From: Burkholderiales bacterium
GTDB taxonomy: Bacteria > Pseudomonadota > Gammaproteobacteria > Burkholderiales > Burkholderiaceae_C
Direction of reading: 5' to 3'
Length of the DNA: 5,313 nucleotides
NCBI GenBank assembly: GCA_947450745.1
Contig: CANFYD010000309.1
Coordinates: forward strand, 1-5,313
In this document: piece by piece, positions 1 to 5,306 of the stretch
Layout: every line of letters begins with the position of its first letter
How positions within the stretch are numbered: position 1 is the stretch's first letter
The notes under the pieces: generated by a model
What the model was told of the DNA's origin: nothing
Databases searched by the model: none
What the model saw: only the letters and a program-made list of their open reading frames with translations
Made by a program: the position numbers and the translations under genes

Positions 1-198
1 CGGCACGGCCCCCATCACCAGCGACTCGCCCTGGATCGTGCCGGAAGCCAGCAGCTCGACGCGGTCCCGCATGTGGAGATAAAAACTGGCCATCTGTGCG
101 GCCAGCAAGCCGACCACAAGAATCAGGGTCATGCGCCCGGCCAGCGACTTGGGCAGCCAAGCGGAGGGCTTCAGCGGCTTCAGCGGTTTCAGTCGCAT
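1..198 (-). CDS. Sensor histidine kinase, N-terminal fragment (partial)
   Basis: This is the first 66 codons of a gene that continues past the left edge of the window. It starts at the ATG at 198-196, which overlaps the end of the upstream response-regulator gene by 10 bases (ATGCGACTGA), the usual sign of translationally coupled regulator and kinase genes. The visible protein has a basic, proline-rich cytoplasmic start with LKP repeated three times (about residues 3-11). A hydrophobic segment follows (about residues 23-41, MTLILVVGLLAAQMASFYL), then the beginning of what should be a periplasmic sensor region (residues 42-66). No HAMP, HisKA or HATPase domain is visible because the gene is cut. 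The kinase identity is therefore inferred from its position after an OmpR-type regulator and from the early membrane segment. The stimulus cannot be read from this fragment. Confidence 0.75.
   Translation of the reverse strand, partial: MRLKPLKPLKPSAWLPKSLAGRMTLILVVGLLAAQMASFYLHMRDRVELLASGTIQGESLVMGAVP
167..192. repeat. Three tandem 9-base repeats in the kinase N-terminus
   Basis: GGCTTCAGC occurs at 167-175 and 176-184, and a shortened variant GGTTTCAG follows at 185-192. On the minus strand this encodes the LKP-LKP-LKP stretch near the kinase N-terminus. The last copy also contains the stop codon of the response regulator (TGA, complement of 189-191). The unit is a multiple of three, so copy-number change would leave the kinase in frame. 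Confidence 0.7.
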
Positions 199-920
199 GT
201 TGACCTGCCCTCGACGGCGGCGGCCAGCAAATAGCCCTCACCGCGCACCGTCTTGATCAGCCGAGCCTCGCGCCCGTCGTCCTGCAAGCGCTGACGCAAG
301 CGGCTGATCTGCACATCGATGGCTCGGTCATAGGGCTCGGCCTCGCGGCCGTGGATCAGCTCCACCAACTGGTCTCGGTTGAGCACCCGGTTCGGGTGAT
401 CGAGCAAGATGCGCAGCAGCCGATATTCGGCCCCCGACAGCGGTGTCGCCACGCCGTCGGCACCGGTCAGCACGCGGGTGGCGGTGTCGAGCTTCCAGCC
501 CGCAAAAGCCAGGCAGCGCTGCGTGTCGGGCTTCAAGTTGGGCGACAGCGAGCGGGTGCGGCGCAAGATGCCCTTGATGCGGGCTTGCAACTCGCGCGGG
601 CTGAAGGGCTTGACAAGGTAGTCGTCGGCACCCATCTCGATGCCCAGGATGCGGTCGGCCTCCTCGCCCCTGGCCGTGAGCATCAGCACCGGGATATTGG
701 ACTTGGCGCGCAAGTCTCGGCACAGCAGCAAGCCATCGGTGTCGGGCAACATCAGGTCCAGCACGACCAGGTCGATGGCGTGGCGTTCCAGCGCCTGTGC
801 CATCTCCCGGCCATTGCGTGCCGGCACGGCATCGAAACCGTTGCGCACCAGATAGTCCACCAGCAACTGGCGGATCTCGGGGTCGTCGTCGACGATGAGG
901 ATGCGGTCCTGAGTGTCCAT
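189..920 (-). CDS. OmpR-family two-component response regulator
   Basis: This is a 243-residue DNA-binding response regulator, the usual length for the OmpR/PhoB class. The receiver domain (about residues 5-118) shows the acidic pocket at D11-D13, the phosphoacceptor D55 in VLDLMLPD, switch Thr T82 in MLTARGEEADR, and the conserved Lys K104 in DDYLVKPFSPREL. A winged-helix effector domain follows (about residues 140-237), with the PLSGAEYRLLRILLDHP helix, a recognition helix around YDRAIDVQISRLRQRL, and the C-terminal hairpin IKTVRGEGYLL. The start chosen is the ATG at 920-918, giving MDTQDRILIVDDD as expected for the family. The frame stays open 201 bases further upstream, but that extension resembles no receiver domain. 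The gene overlaps the kinase gene and is divergent from the exporter genes, which makes it a candidate regulator of them. By family knowledge, phosphorylation drives dimerisation and binding to direct repeats in promoters. OmpR-like wording of the receiver (LDLMLP, GEEADRI, GADDYLVKPF) is clear, but orthology to E. coli OmpR is not claimed. Confidence 0.95.
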   Translation of the reverse strand: MDTQDRILIVDDDPEIRQLLVDYLVRNGFDAVPARNGREMAQALERHAIDLVVLDLMLPDTDGLLLCRDLRAKSNIPVLMLTARGEEADRILGIEMGADDYLVKPFSPRELQARIKGILRRTRSLSPNLKPDTQRCLAFAGWKLDTATRVLTGADGVATPLSGAEYRLLRILLDHPNRVLNRDQLVELIHGREAEPYDRAIDVQISRLRQRLQDDGREARLIKTVRGEGYLLAAAVEGRSTCD

Positions 921-955
921 GGCCCTGAGCGTGAGGCCGGCCGCGCGGCGGCAGC

Positions 956-971
956 CGATAGTTTTGTATCG
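956..971. promoter_or_regulatory. Inverted repeat CGATA-N6-TATCG
   Basis: A perfect 5-base inverted repeat, CGATA at 956-960 and TATCG at 967-971, separated by GTTTTG. It lies 36 bases upstream of the regulator start codon and overlaps the candidate -10 element of that gene, so a bound protein could repress it. With only 5-base arms it could also occur by chance. Confidence 0.35.
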
Positions 972-991
972 CAGTGTTGCACAGCTCGCCA
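963..991 (-). promoter_or_regulatory. Candidate sigma-70 promoter for the regulator-kinase genes
   Basis: On the minus strand, TGGCGA (complement of 986-991) could be a -35 element and TACAAA (complement of 963-968) a -10 element, with 17 bases between them. The fit is 3 of 6 and 4 of 6 to consensus, so it is weak. Its position would place the transcript start around 956, giving a leader of about 36 bases before the regulator ATG. It overlaps both inverted repeats in this region, which fits an autoregulated promoter. Confidence 0.25.
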
Positions 992-998
992 GTGCAAC
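976..998. promoter_or_regulatory. Inverted repeat GTTGCAC-N9-GTGCAAC, possible operator
   Basis: A perfect 7-base inverted repeat, GTTGCAC at 976-982 and GTGCAAC at 992-998, with a 9-base spacer. The half-site centres are 16 bases apart, about one and a half helical turns. It sits in the divergent promoter region close to the candidate minus-strand -35 element. It looks like a dimeric regulator site, but no particular protein can be named. OmpR-type regulators usually prefer direct repeats, so a different factor is possible. Confidence 0.45.
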
Positions 999-1060
999 GC
1001 GGCGATGCAATACGGCCAGATCCGACCATGTTGGGCAGCCCGCTTGCGGGTTCAATACGG
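993..1060. repeat. Direct repeats of TGCAAnnCGG / CAATACGG
   Basis: TGCAACGCGG at 993-1002 and TGCAATACGG at 1006-1015 are direct repeats 13 bases apart. A third related copy, TTCAATACGG, lies at 1051-1060, so the 8-mer CAATACGG recurs exactly 45 bases on. Direct repeats in the shared promoter region are the kind of site an OmpR-type regulator binds, but the 13-base period is longer than the usual 10 to 11. This is suggestive only. Confidence 0.3.
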
Positions 1061-1113
1061 TTTGTTCGGCGCAATCCCGTGCCGGCGTCATCCTGTTGGA
1101 CACAAGCCAGCCA

Positions 1114-1893
1114 ATGAACAATCACTTCGCATTCGGCGAGCAGGTCGCCGGCTACCCGGTTCAGGTCTTGAACGAACGCGCGGTGCGGGCCGCTGCCGGC
1201 ATCCTGTTTTTCTTCGCGATCGTGAGCTTCATGAACGCCTTCCTACTGGGCAACTTCCAGCCGACCAGGGTGTTCGTGGTCGCCTTCCTGATCGACTTCG
1301 GCCTCCGCCTCTTCGCCAACCCGCGCTATGCCCCCAGCCTGATCGTCGGCCAATGGGCCGTGCGCAAGCAGCAGCCCGACTATGTCGGAGCACCGCAAAA
1401 GCGCTTCGCCTGGGCCATTGGCTTCGTGCTGGCCCTGGCCATGTTCTATTTGATGGTGCTCAACAACGTCGTCGGCCCCGTCAACATGCTGGTCTGCGCC
1501 ACTTGTTTGTTGCTGATGTTTTTCGAGACTGCCTTCGGCATCTGCGTCGGCTGCAAGCTCTACAACCTGCTCCACCAGCAGCCAGCGCAACTCTGCCCCG
1601 GCGGGGTATGCGAGGTGAAGCCCGTGGCAGGCCAAGGCGGCACCTGGCGCCAAGCCGCCGTCGTGGTCGGATTCCTCGGTATGGTCGGCGTCACGGCGCT
1701 CGGACTGCCCGAGCAGCAGCGGCCGGTCGCTGCACAGCTGGCGACTCGCAGCACCGAGCCGCCCGCACAGGGCACAGCGCTCACATCGGCAGATGCGGCA
1801 GATGCGGCCGAAGCGAAGCGTTGCGCCGTGCCCGCCTTTGCCAAAGCCATGGGCCACGAAGAAAAGTGGAAATTGCACAATCATTGCCCGTGA
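1114..1893 (+). CDS. DUF4395 family membrane protein with Cys/His-containing C-terminal tail
   Basis: A 259-residue integral membrane protein recognised as DUF4395 by its layout and wording: FGEQVAGYPVQVLNERAVRAAAGI, FLIDFGLRLFANPRYAPSL, APQKRFAWAIG and the Cys-containing GICVGCKLYNLL. Hydrophobic segments are at about residues 27-44, 51-68, 98-117 and 123-142, with a fifth at about 180-197. Cysteine pairs occur at C144/C147 and C161/C166 (CPGGVC). After the fifth segment comes an Ala/Pro/Thr-rich linker, then a short tail with C237, H248, H255, H257 and C258 (GHEEKWKLHNHC) that could bind metal or form a disulfide. The family has no established biochemical function. The start is the ATG at 1114, because the protein becomes family-like exactly there. 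The open frame reaches back to 913 but only through intergenic and antisense DNA. No good Shine-Dalgarno is visible. It is the first gene of the plus-strand array, 35 bases before the adaptor gene, which suggests co-transcription with the exporter. Confidence 0.88.
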   Translation: MNNHFAFGEQVAGYPVQVLNERAVRAAAGILFFFAIVSFMNAFLLGNFQPTRVFVVAFLIDFGLRLFANPRYAPSLIVGQWAVRKQQPDYVGAPQKRFAWAIGFVLALAMFYLMVLNNVVGPVNMLVCATCLLLMFFETAFGICVGCKLYNLLHQQPAQLCPGGVCEVKPVAGQGGTWRQAAVVVGFLGMVGVTALGLPEQQRPVAAQLATRSTEPPAQGTALTSADAADAAEAKRCAVPAFAKAMGHEEKWKLHNHCP

Positions 1894-1928
1894 TACTTCC
1901 ACTCACTGCACGGCTACCTATTTACTTC

Positions 1929-3104
1929 ATGACAGCTTCTACCGCCCTACCCCGCCGTCGGCGCGTCCTTGCGCTGGCCGTCGCGGCCTTGCTCTTGCTT
2001 GTCGCCGGCGCGGCCTTGTACTGGCGCTTTGTCCACACCACTGCGGTGCAAGTGTCCGTGGCCACCGAAGGCGCGATGGCCGCGCACGTGGTCGGGCCAG
2101 GCAGCGTGCAAGCGCGCATTCCCGTCACCTTGAGCTCACGGGTCAACGCAACGGTCACGCAGGTGTTGGTCGATGTGGGCGACACGGTGAGCCGGGGCCA
2201 ATTGCTGGTCACGCTCGATGATCGTGACCTGAGCGCCCGCCGCGGCGTCGTCACCGGCCAGCAAGAAGCCTTGCTGCGTAACACCGATGGCGCACGCGCC
2301 GCGCTGGCCAAGGCACAGGCCGACCTCGAACTTGCGCGCAGCAAGCTGCGCCGCGACCAGCAGTTATTGGCCCAGGGTTTTGTCTCGCAAGCGGTGGTCG
2401 ATGCCTCGAACGCCAGCCTCGGCGGCGCGGTGGCTGGCGTGGACGTGGCCCAAGCCGCGCTGGCGGCACGCGCTGCCGACGCACGCACGCTGGTGCAAGA
2501 AGCGCGTTACTCCGACGCCGTGCTGTCCTACACCCGCATCACCGCACCGATGGATGGCGTGGTGACCCAGCGCCTGGCTGAAGTCGGCAGCACCGTCGCC
2601 CCCGGCACGGCGCTGCTGAAGCTCGTCGATCCGCAGTCGCTGTGGGTGGCCACGCGGGTCGATGAGTCGGTGGTCGGCCGGGTGCAGCCCGGCCAAGTGG
2701 CGAGCATCCGCTTGCGCAGCGGCGAGGTCTTGGCCGGCCGGGTGGCGCGCATCGCCCGCCAGTCCGACGCGGCCACGCGCGAGCTCGATGTGCATGTGGC
2801 CTTCGACAGCGTGCCGCAGCGCTTTGCCATCGACCAGGAAGCCGAAGTCACCATCGCGGTGGGCGAGGACCGGGGTGTGCTGCTGCCCCTGACGGCGCTG
2901 ACCCGCGACAAGAACGGCCGCCAGGGCGTGCTGCTGATTGAAGCGGAGCGGGCCGTTTTCCGGCCGGTGCAGACGGCCGGTGCCGATGCGCGCAAGGTGC
3001 TGATCCGCCAGGGCTTGGGCGGCGGCGAGGCCGTGGTGGCCGAGGCCGCCGGCGTGGCCGACCAGCAGCGCGTGCGACGCGCCGACGCTGCGGCCCAACC
3101 CTGA
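1929..3104 (+). CDS. Periplasmic adaptor (membrane fusion) subunit of an ABC exporter, HlyD/MacA/DevB type
   Basis: A 391-residue adaptor that would bridge the inner-membrane permease and an outer-membrane channel. It begins with a basic stretch (RRRR at 9-12) and one membrane anchor or signal segment (about 13-32). The first half of the lipoyl-like barrel-sandwich domain follows (about 57-100, containing VTQVLVDVGDTVSRGQLLVTLDD). Next is a long Ala/Gln/Arg-rich helical region forming the coiled-coil hairpin (about 101-200). The second lipoyl half begins at Y201 with the hallmark YTRITAPMDGVV and continues through VGSTVAPGTALLKLVD. A beta-barrel domain (about 236-315) and a membrane-proximal C-terminal region come last. 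No lipobox cysteine is seen, so an anchored rather than lipidated form is likely. The start is the ATG at 1929; the upstream ribosome binding site is poor, so coupling to the preceding gene is possible. The permease gene follows after 18 bases. Family identity is firm; the exported substrate is unknown. Confidence 0.93.
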   Translation: MTASTALPRRRRVLALAVAALLLLVAGAALYWRFVHTTAVQVSVATEGAMAAHVVGPGSVQARIPVTLSSRVNATVTQVLVDVGDTVSRGQLLVTLDDRDLSARRGVVTGQQEALLRNTDGARAALAKAQADLELARSKLRRDQQLLAQGFVSQAVVDASNASLGGAVAGVDVAQAALAARAADARTLVQEARYSDAVLSYTRITAPMDGVVTQRLAEVGSTVAPGTALLKLVDPQSLWVATRVDESVVGRVQPGQVASIRLRSGEVLAGRVARIARQSDAATRELDVHVAFDSVPQRFAIDQEAEVTIAVGEDRGVLLPLTALTRDKNGRQGVLLIEAERAVFRPVQTAGADARKVLIRQGLGGGEAVVAEAAGVADQQRVRRADAAAQP

Positions 3105-3122
3105 CCGCGCCCGCCACAAGCC

Positions 3123-4316
3123 ATGGAACTCGCACTGAAAGACATCCGCCGCCACCTCGGCAAGTTTCTCGCCACCATCCTCGGTGTCGCGATGCTGCTG
3201 GCCATCGTGTTGGTGATGAACGGCATCTATCAAGGCAACATCAAGGACGGCGTCTGGCTGATCGACCACACGGCCGCCGACCTGTGGGTGGTCGAGCGCG
3301 GCCGCGGCGGGCCGTTCAACGAGGCCTCGCGCATCCCCATGGACAGTTACAAGACCATCGCGGCAACGCCGGGCGTGGCGCGCGCCAGCCCGCTGGCCCT
3401 GTACACGGCGCAGCGCCTGATTGCCGGCCGCGACCAGCAGTTCACCCTGATCGGCTACGACATCTTCGGCGGCGCGGGCGGGCCGCAAGGTATCACGCTG
3501 GGCCGCACGATCACGGCGCCGCACTACGAAATGGTGGCCGACCGCAAGCTCGGTCTGCAACTCGGCGACCGCGTACCGCTGGGCAGCGACACGTTCCACG
3601 TGGTCGGCATCACCAGCGCGGCGGTCGACTCGGGCGGCAATCCGCTGATCTACCTGGCGCTGCCCGATGCACAAAAGCTGCAATTCGAGCAGGACAAACG
3701 GGCCCTCAACGCGGCCACGGCCGCCAACCTGCAGCGGCTGGACAAGGCCGGCTATTCGGCCGAGCAGTCGGCACGGCTGCTGCCCTTGCTGGCCAGCGGC
3801 AACAACAGCATCAACGCCGTGCTGGTGACCTTGGCCCCCGGCGCCGACGGGCTGGCCGTGGCCGCGCATATCCGCGCCTGGCTCTACTTCAACGTCTACA
3901 CCGGGGCCGAGGAGCGCGAGCTGATGTTGGAGGGCAAGCTGAGCAAGATTTCGGCCGTGCTGGGGCTCTTTCGCACGCTGCTGATCCTCGTGTCCATCGT
4001 CATCATCGCGTTGATCGTCTATGTGCTGACGATAGAGAAGATCAAGTCGATTGCCACGCTTAAACTGATCGGGGCGCCGAATGGCTTGATCGTGCGGCTG
4101 ATCATGACTCAGTCGATGTTGCTGACGCTGGCGAGCTTTGCCGTCGCCTATGCGCTGCGCGACCTGATTGCCCCGAACTTCCCGCGCACGCTGGCCTTTG
4201 TGGGCACCGAAACCGCCATCACTTTCGCGGTCATGTTGGCCGGCGGAGTGCTGGCCAGCCTGATTGCCGTCTGGCATGCGCTGCGCACGCCGGCGCAACT
4301 GGCACTGGGAGGCTAG
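3123..4316 (+). CDS. FtsX-fold ABC transporter permease (MacB/DevC type, no fused ATPase)
   Basis: A 397-residue inner-membrane permease. It has the typical FtsX/MacB arrangement: one membrane segment at the N-terminus (about 14-35), a large periplasmic domain of roughly 240 residues (about 36-277) and three clustered segments near the C-terminus (about 278-302, 322-346, 364-385). The cytoplasmic loop after segment 2, TIEKIKSIATLKLIGAP (303-319), is the characteristic coupling loop that contacts the ATPase. The N-terminal MELALKDIRRHLGKFLATILGVAMLLAIV resembles the amphipathic start of DevC and MacB permeases. These proteins work as mechanotransmitters that pass substrate from the periplasm through the adaptor and outer-membrane channel. 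The permease would dimerise and pair with the separate ATPase encoded downstream. The gene starts 18 bases after the adaptor stop. Its last codons contain a strong Shine-Dalgarno, GGGAGG, discussed separately. Confidence 0.94.
   Translation: MELALKDIRRHLGKFLATILGVAMLLAIVLVMNGIYQGNIKDGVWLIDHTAADLWVVERGRGGPFNEASRIPMDSYKTIAATPGVARASPLALYTAQRLIAGRDQQFTLIGYDIFGGAGGPQGITLGRTITAPHYEMVADRKLGLQLGDRVPLGSDTFHVVGITSAAVDSGGNPLIYLALPDAQKLQFEQDKRALNAATAANLQRLDKAGYSAEQSARLLPLLASGNNSINAVLVTLAPGADGLAVAAHIRAWLYFNVYTGAEERELMLEGKLSKISAVLGLFRTLLILVSIVIIALIVYVLTIEKIKSIATLKLIGAPNGLIVRLIMTQSMLLTLASFAVAYALRDLIAPNFPRTLAFVGTETAITFAVMLAGGVLASLIAVWHALRTPAQLALGG
4307..4312 (+). promoter_or_regulatory. Strong Shine-Dalgarno GGGAGG at the permease 3' end
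   Basis: GGGAGG lies within the last codons of the permease, 6 bases before the ATG at 4319, an ideal distance. It is the best ribosome binding site on the plus strand of this window, stronger than those of the other three genes. The ATG it serves now belongs to the first copy of the tandem repeat rather than to the ATPase. If the array were absent, the join TAGAA-ATGGCTGTC would put this site at the correct distance from the ATPase start. Confidence 0.7.
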
Positions 4317-4318
4317 AA

Positions 4319-4480
4319 ATGGTACCCCCACGCTCACTTCATTCACTGTCCCCCGAGGGTCGCAGGCCTCCCTTGGGACGGCCCGGCGTGAGTCCTGACA
4401 TGGTGCCCCCCCGCTCACTTCATTCACTGCCCCCCGAGGGGGCGCAGGCCTCCCTTGGGACGGCCCGGCGTGAGTCCTGA
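4319..4480 (+). other. Possible translated leader frame across repeat copies 1 and 2
   Basis: From the ATG at 4319, two bases after the permease stop and served by GGGAGG, a 53-codon frame runs through copy 1 and copy 2 to a TGA at 4478-4480. One base later an ATG at 4482 opens copy 3 in frame with the ATPase. The predicted peptide (MVPPRSLHSLSPEGRRPPLG and onward) is Pro/Arg-rich and simply reads the repeat; it resembles no family I know. It is unlikely to be a functional protein, but translation of it could carry ribosomes to the ATPase. This is an inference from spacing and frame only. Confidence 0.25.
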
Positions 4481-4562
4481 CATGATGCCCCCACGCTCAC
4501 TTCATTCACTGTCCCCCGAGGGTCGCAGGCCTCCCTTGGGACGGCCCGGCGTGAGTCCTGAC
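4319..4562. repeat. Three head-to-tail copies of an 81/82-base GC-rich repeat
   Basis: The copies lie at 4319-4399 (81 bases), 4400-4481 (82) and 4482-4562 (81). Each begins ATG and ends GTGAGTCCTGAC. Copies 1 and 3 differ at two positions (ATGGTA versus ATGATG). Copy 2 differs by a few substitutions and one extra base, having CCCCCCGAGGGGG where the others have TCCCCCGAGGGT. Copy 2 can form a 6-base-pair hairpin, GCCCCC-CGA-GGGGGC (4429-4443), which the base changes weaken in copies 1 and 3. All copies hold a second imperfect palindrome, GGCC-T-CCC-TT-GGG-AC-GGCC. No T-run follows, so these are not typical intrinsic terminators. The cores resemble a dispersed intergenic repeat that I recall from Comamonadaceae genomes. 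The array fills virtually the whole gap between permease and ATPase genes. Confidence 0.93.
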
Positions 4563-5306
4563 ATGGCTGTCCTCGAGATTCACAACGTCAGCCAAACCTT
4601 TGGCCACGGCGACTTGGCCGTGCAGGCACTGAAGCCCACCAGCCTGACTGTTAAGGCCGGCGAACTGGTGGCCCTGCTCGGCCCCAGTGGCTCAGGCAAA
4701 AGCACGCTGCTGCTGGCCATCAGCCTGATCCAGCCGCCCACCACCGGGCGCATCGTCATCGCCGGTCAGGTGCTGCATGACGACGGGCCCACCGGCGTCG
4801 ACGTGCGCGCGTTCCGGCGCAGCAAGATCGGCTTCATCTTTCAGCAGCACAACCTGATCCCCTTCCTGACCGCGCTGGAGAACGTCGCGCTGATGCTGCA
4901 ACTGAACGGAGTGAGCCGGCGCGAATCGACCCGGCGCGCCAAGGACCTGCTCGGTTATCTGGAAATTGCCCACCGCGCCGATTCGCTGCCGGCGCAGATG
5001 TCCGGTGGCGAGCAGCAACGCGTGGCCATCGGCCGTGCCCTGGCCAACGAACCGGCGCTGATCCTGGCCGACGAGCCGACGGCGGCGCTCGACACCCAGC
5101 GCGGCACCAAAGTGATGGCCATGCTGCGCGAAATCGCCCGCGAACGCCGCTCGGCCGTGATCGCCGTCACCCACGATCACCGCATGATCGAAGGCTTCGA
5201 CACGGTTTATCACCTGGACGATGGGCAGTTGGCACGGGTGGATCACCACGCGCAGCAGGACGCTGGCTTCGTGACGGGAGCGGCAGCGGCAGCGGCAGCA
5301 AGGTAA
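4563..5306 (+). CDS. ABC transporter ATP-binding protein, DevA/LolD/MacB type
   Basis: A 247-residue cytoplasmic ATPase that would power the exporter. All nucleotide-binding motifs are present: Walker A GPSGSGKST at 40-48, Q-loop glutamine Q94 in FIFQQHNLIPFLTALENV, signature SGGEQQRVAIGRAL from S147, Walker B LILADEP with D170 and catalytic E171, D-loop AALD, and switch histidine H204 in VTHDHRM. The wording around the Q-loop and the VTHDHRMIEGFDTVYHLDDGQL end resemble DevA of the DevBCA exporters. The C-terminus ends in a run of seven alanines and Arg. The start is the ATG at 4563, where similarity begins (MAVLEIHNVSQTF) just after the repeat array. An in-frame ATG at 4482 would add 27 residues encoded by repeat copy 3 and is disfavoured as protein. 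Only a weak GTGAG lies upstream of 4563. Gene order adaptor-permease-ATPase supports one exporter complex. Confidence 0.95.
   Translation: MAVLEIHNVSQTFGHGDLAVQALKPTSLTVKAGELVALLGPSGSGKSTLLLAISLIQPPTTGRIVIAGQVLHDDGPTGVDVRAFRRSKIGFIFQQHNLIPFLTALENVALMLQLNGVSRRESTRRAKDLLGYLEIAHRADSLPAQMSGGEQQRVAIGRALANEPALILADEPTAALDTQRGTKVMAMLREIARERRSAVIAVTHDHRMIEGFDTVYHLDDGQLARVDHHAQQDAGFVTGAAAAAAAR
5280..5300. repeat. GCGGCA hexanucleotide repeat at the ATPase 3' end
   Basis: GCGGCA is repeated three times (5280-5297) and followed by GCA, encoding seven alanines just before the final Arg and stop. The unit is a multiple of three, so slippage would change only the length of the alanine tail, which lies beyond the conserved ATPase fold. 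Confidence 0.75.

Larger units (their letters stand above)
921..1113. promoter_or_regulatory. Divergent intergenic region between regulator and exporter genes
   Basis: These 193 bases separate the response-regulator start (920, minus) from the DUF4395 start (1114, plus), so they must hold the promoters for both directions unless one lies elsewhere. The region contains the most AT-rich short stretch of this part of the window (GATAGTTTTGTATC around 957-970), two inverted repeats and a repeated CAATACGG motif, listed separately. I see no convincing sigma-70 promoter for the plus-strand genes. One plausible but weak one exists for the minus strand. No RNA gene or small coding gene is apparent here. 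Confidence 0.7.

Noticed and set aside
913..1113. N-terminal extension of the DUF4395 protein to an ATG at 913.
   Set aside because: It would overlap the start of the divergent regulator and cover the promoter region, and the added residues show no hydrophobic or family character.
918..1121. N-terminal extension of the response regulator to an upstream ATG at 1121.
   Set aside because: The added 67 residues are not receiver-like, and the regulator family starts directly before the ILIVDDD strand, as the ATG at 920 gives.
351..1928. A very long plus-strand open frame antisense to the response regulator, continuous with the adaptor gene.
   Set aside because: The minus-strand receiver and winged-helix domains are unmistakable, and the adaptor's signal anchor begins at 1929. 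The upstream part reads as Gln/Arg/His-rich shadow sequence of the kind GC-rich genes produce on their opposite strand.
2364..4427. A 687-codon minus-strand open frame opposite the adaptor and permease genes.
   Set aside because: Its translation is His/Gln/Arg/Asp-rich with no recognisable domain, and the plus strand holds two clear family members across the same bases. It is a codon-bias shadow.
4429..4465. Rho-independent terminator between permease and ATPase.
   Set aside because: Hairpins are possible but no T-run follows them, and the ATPase is needed with the permease. A partial effect on the transcript cannot be excluded.
4319..4562. CRISPR array.
   Set aside because: The units are about 81 bases, contiguous and without unique spacers, and no cas gene is nearby. 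This is an ordinary tandem repeat.
3123..5306. LolCDE lipoprotein-release system or MacB.
   Set aside because: LolCDE normally has no adaptor of this type, and MacB carries its ATPase domain fused to the permease. Here an adaptor is present and the ATPase is a separate gene.
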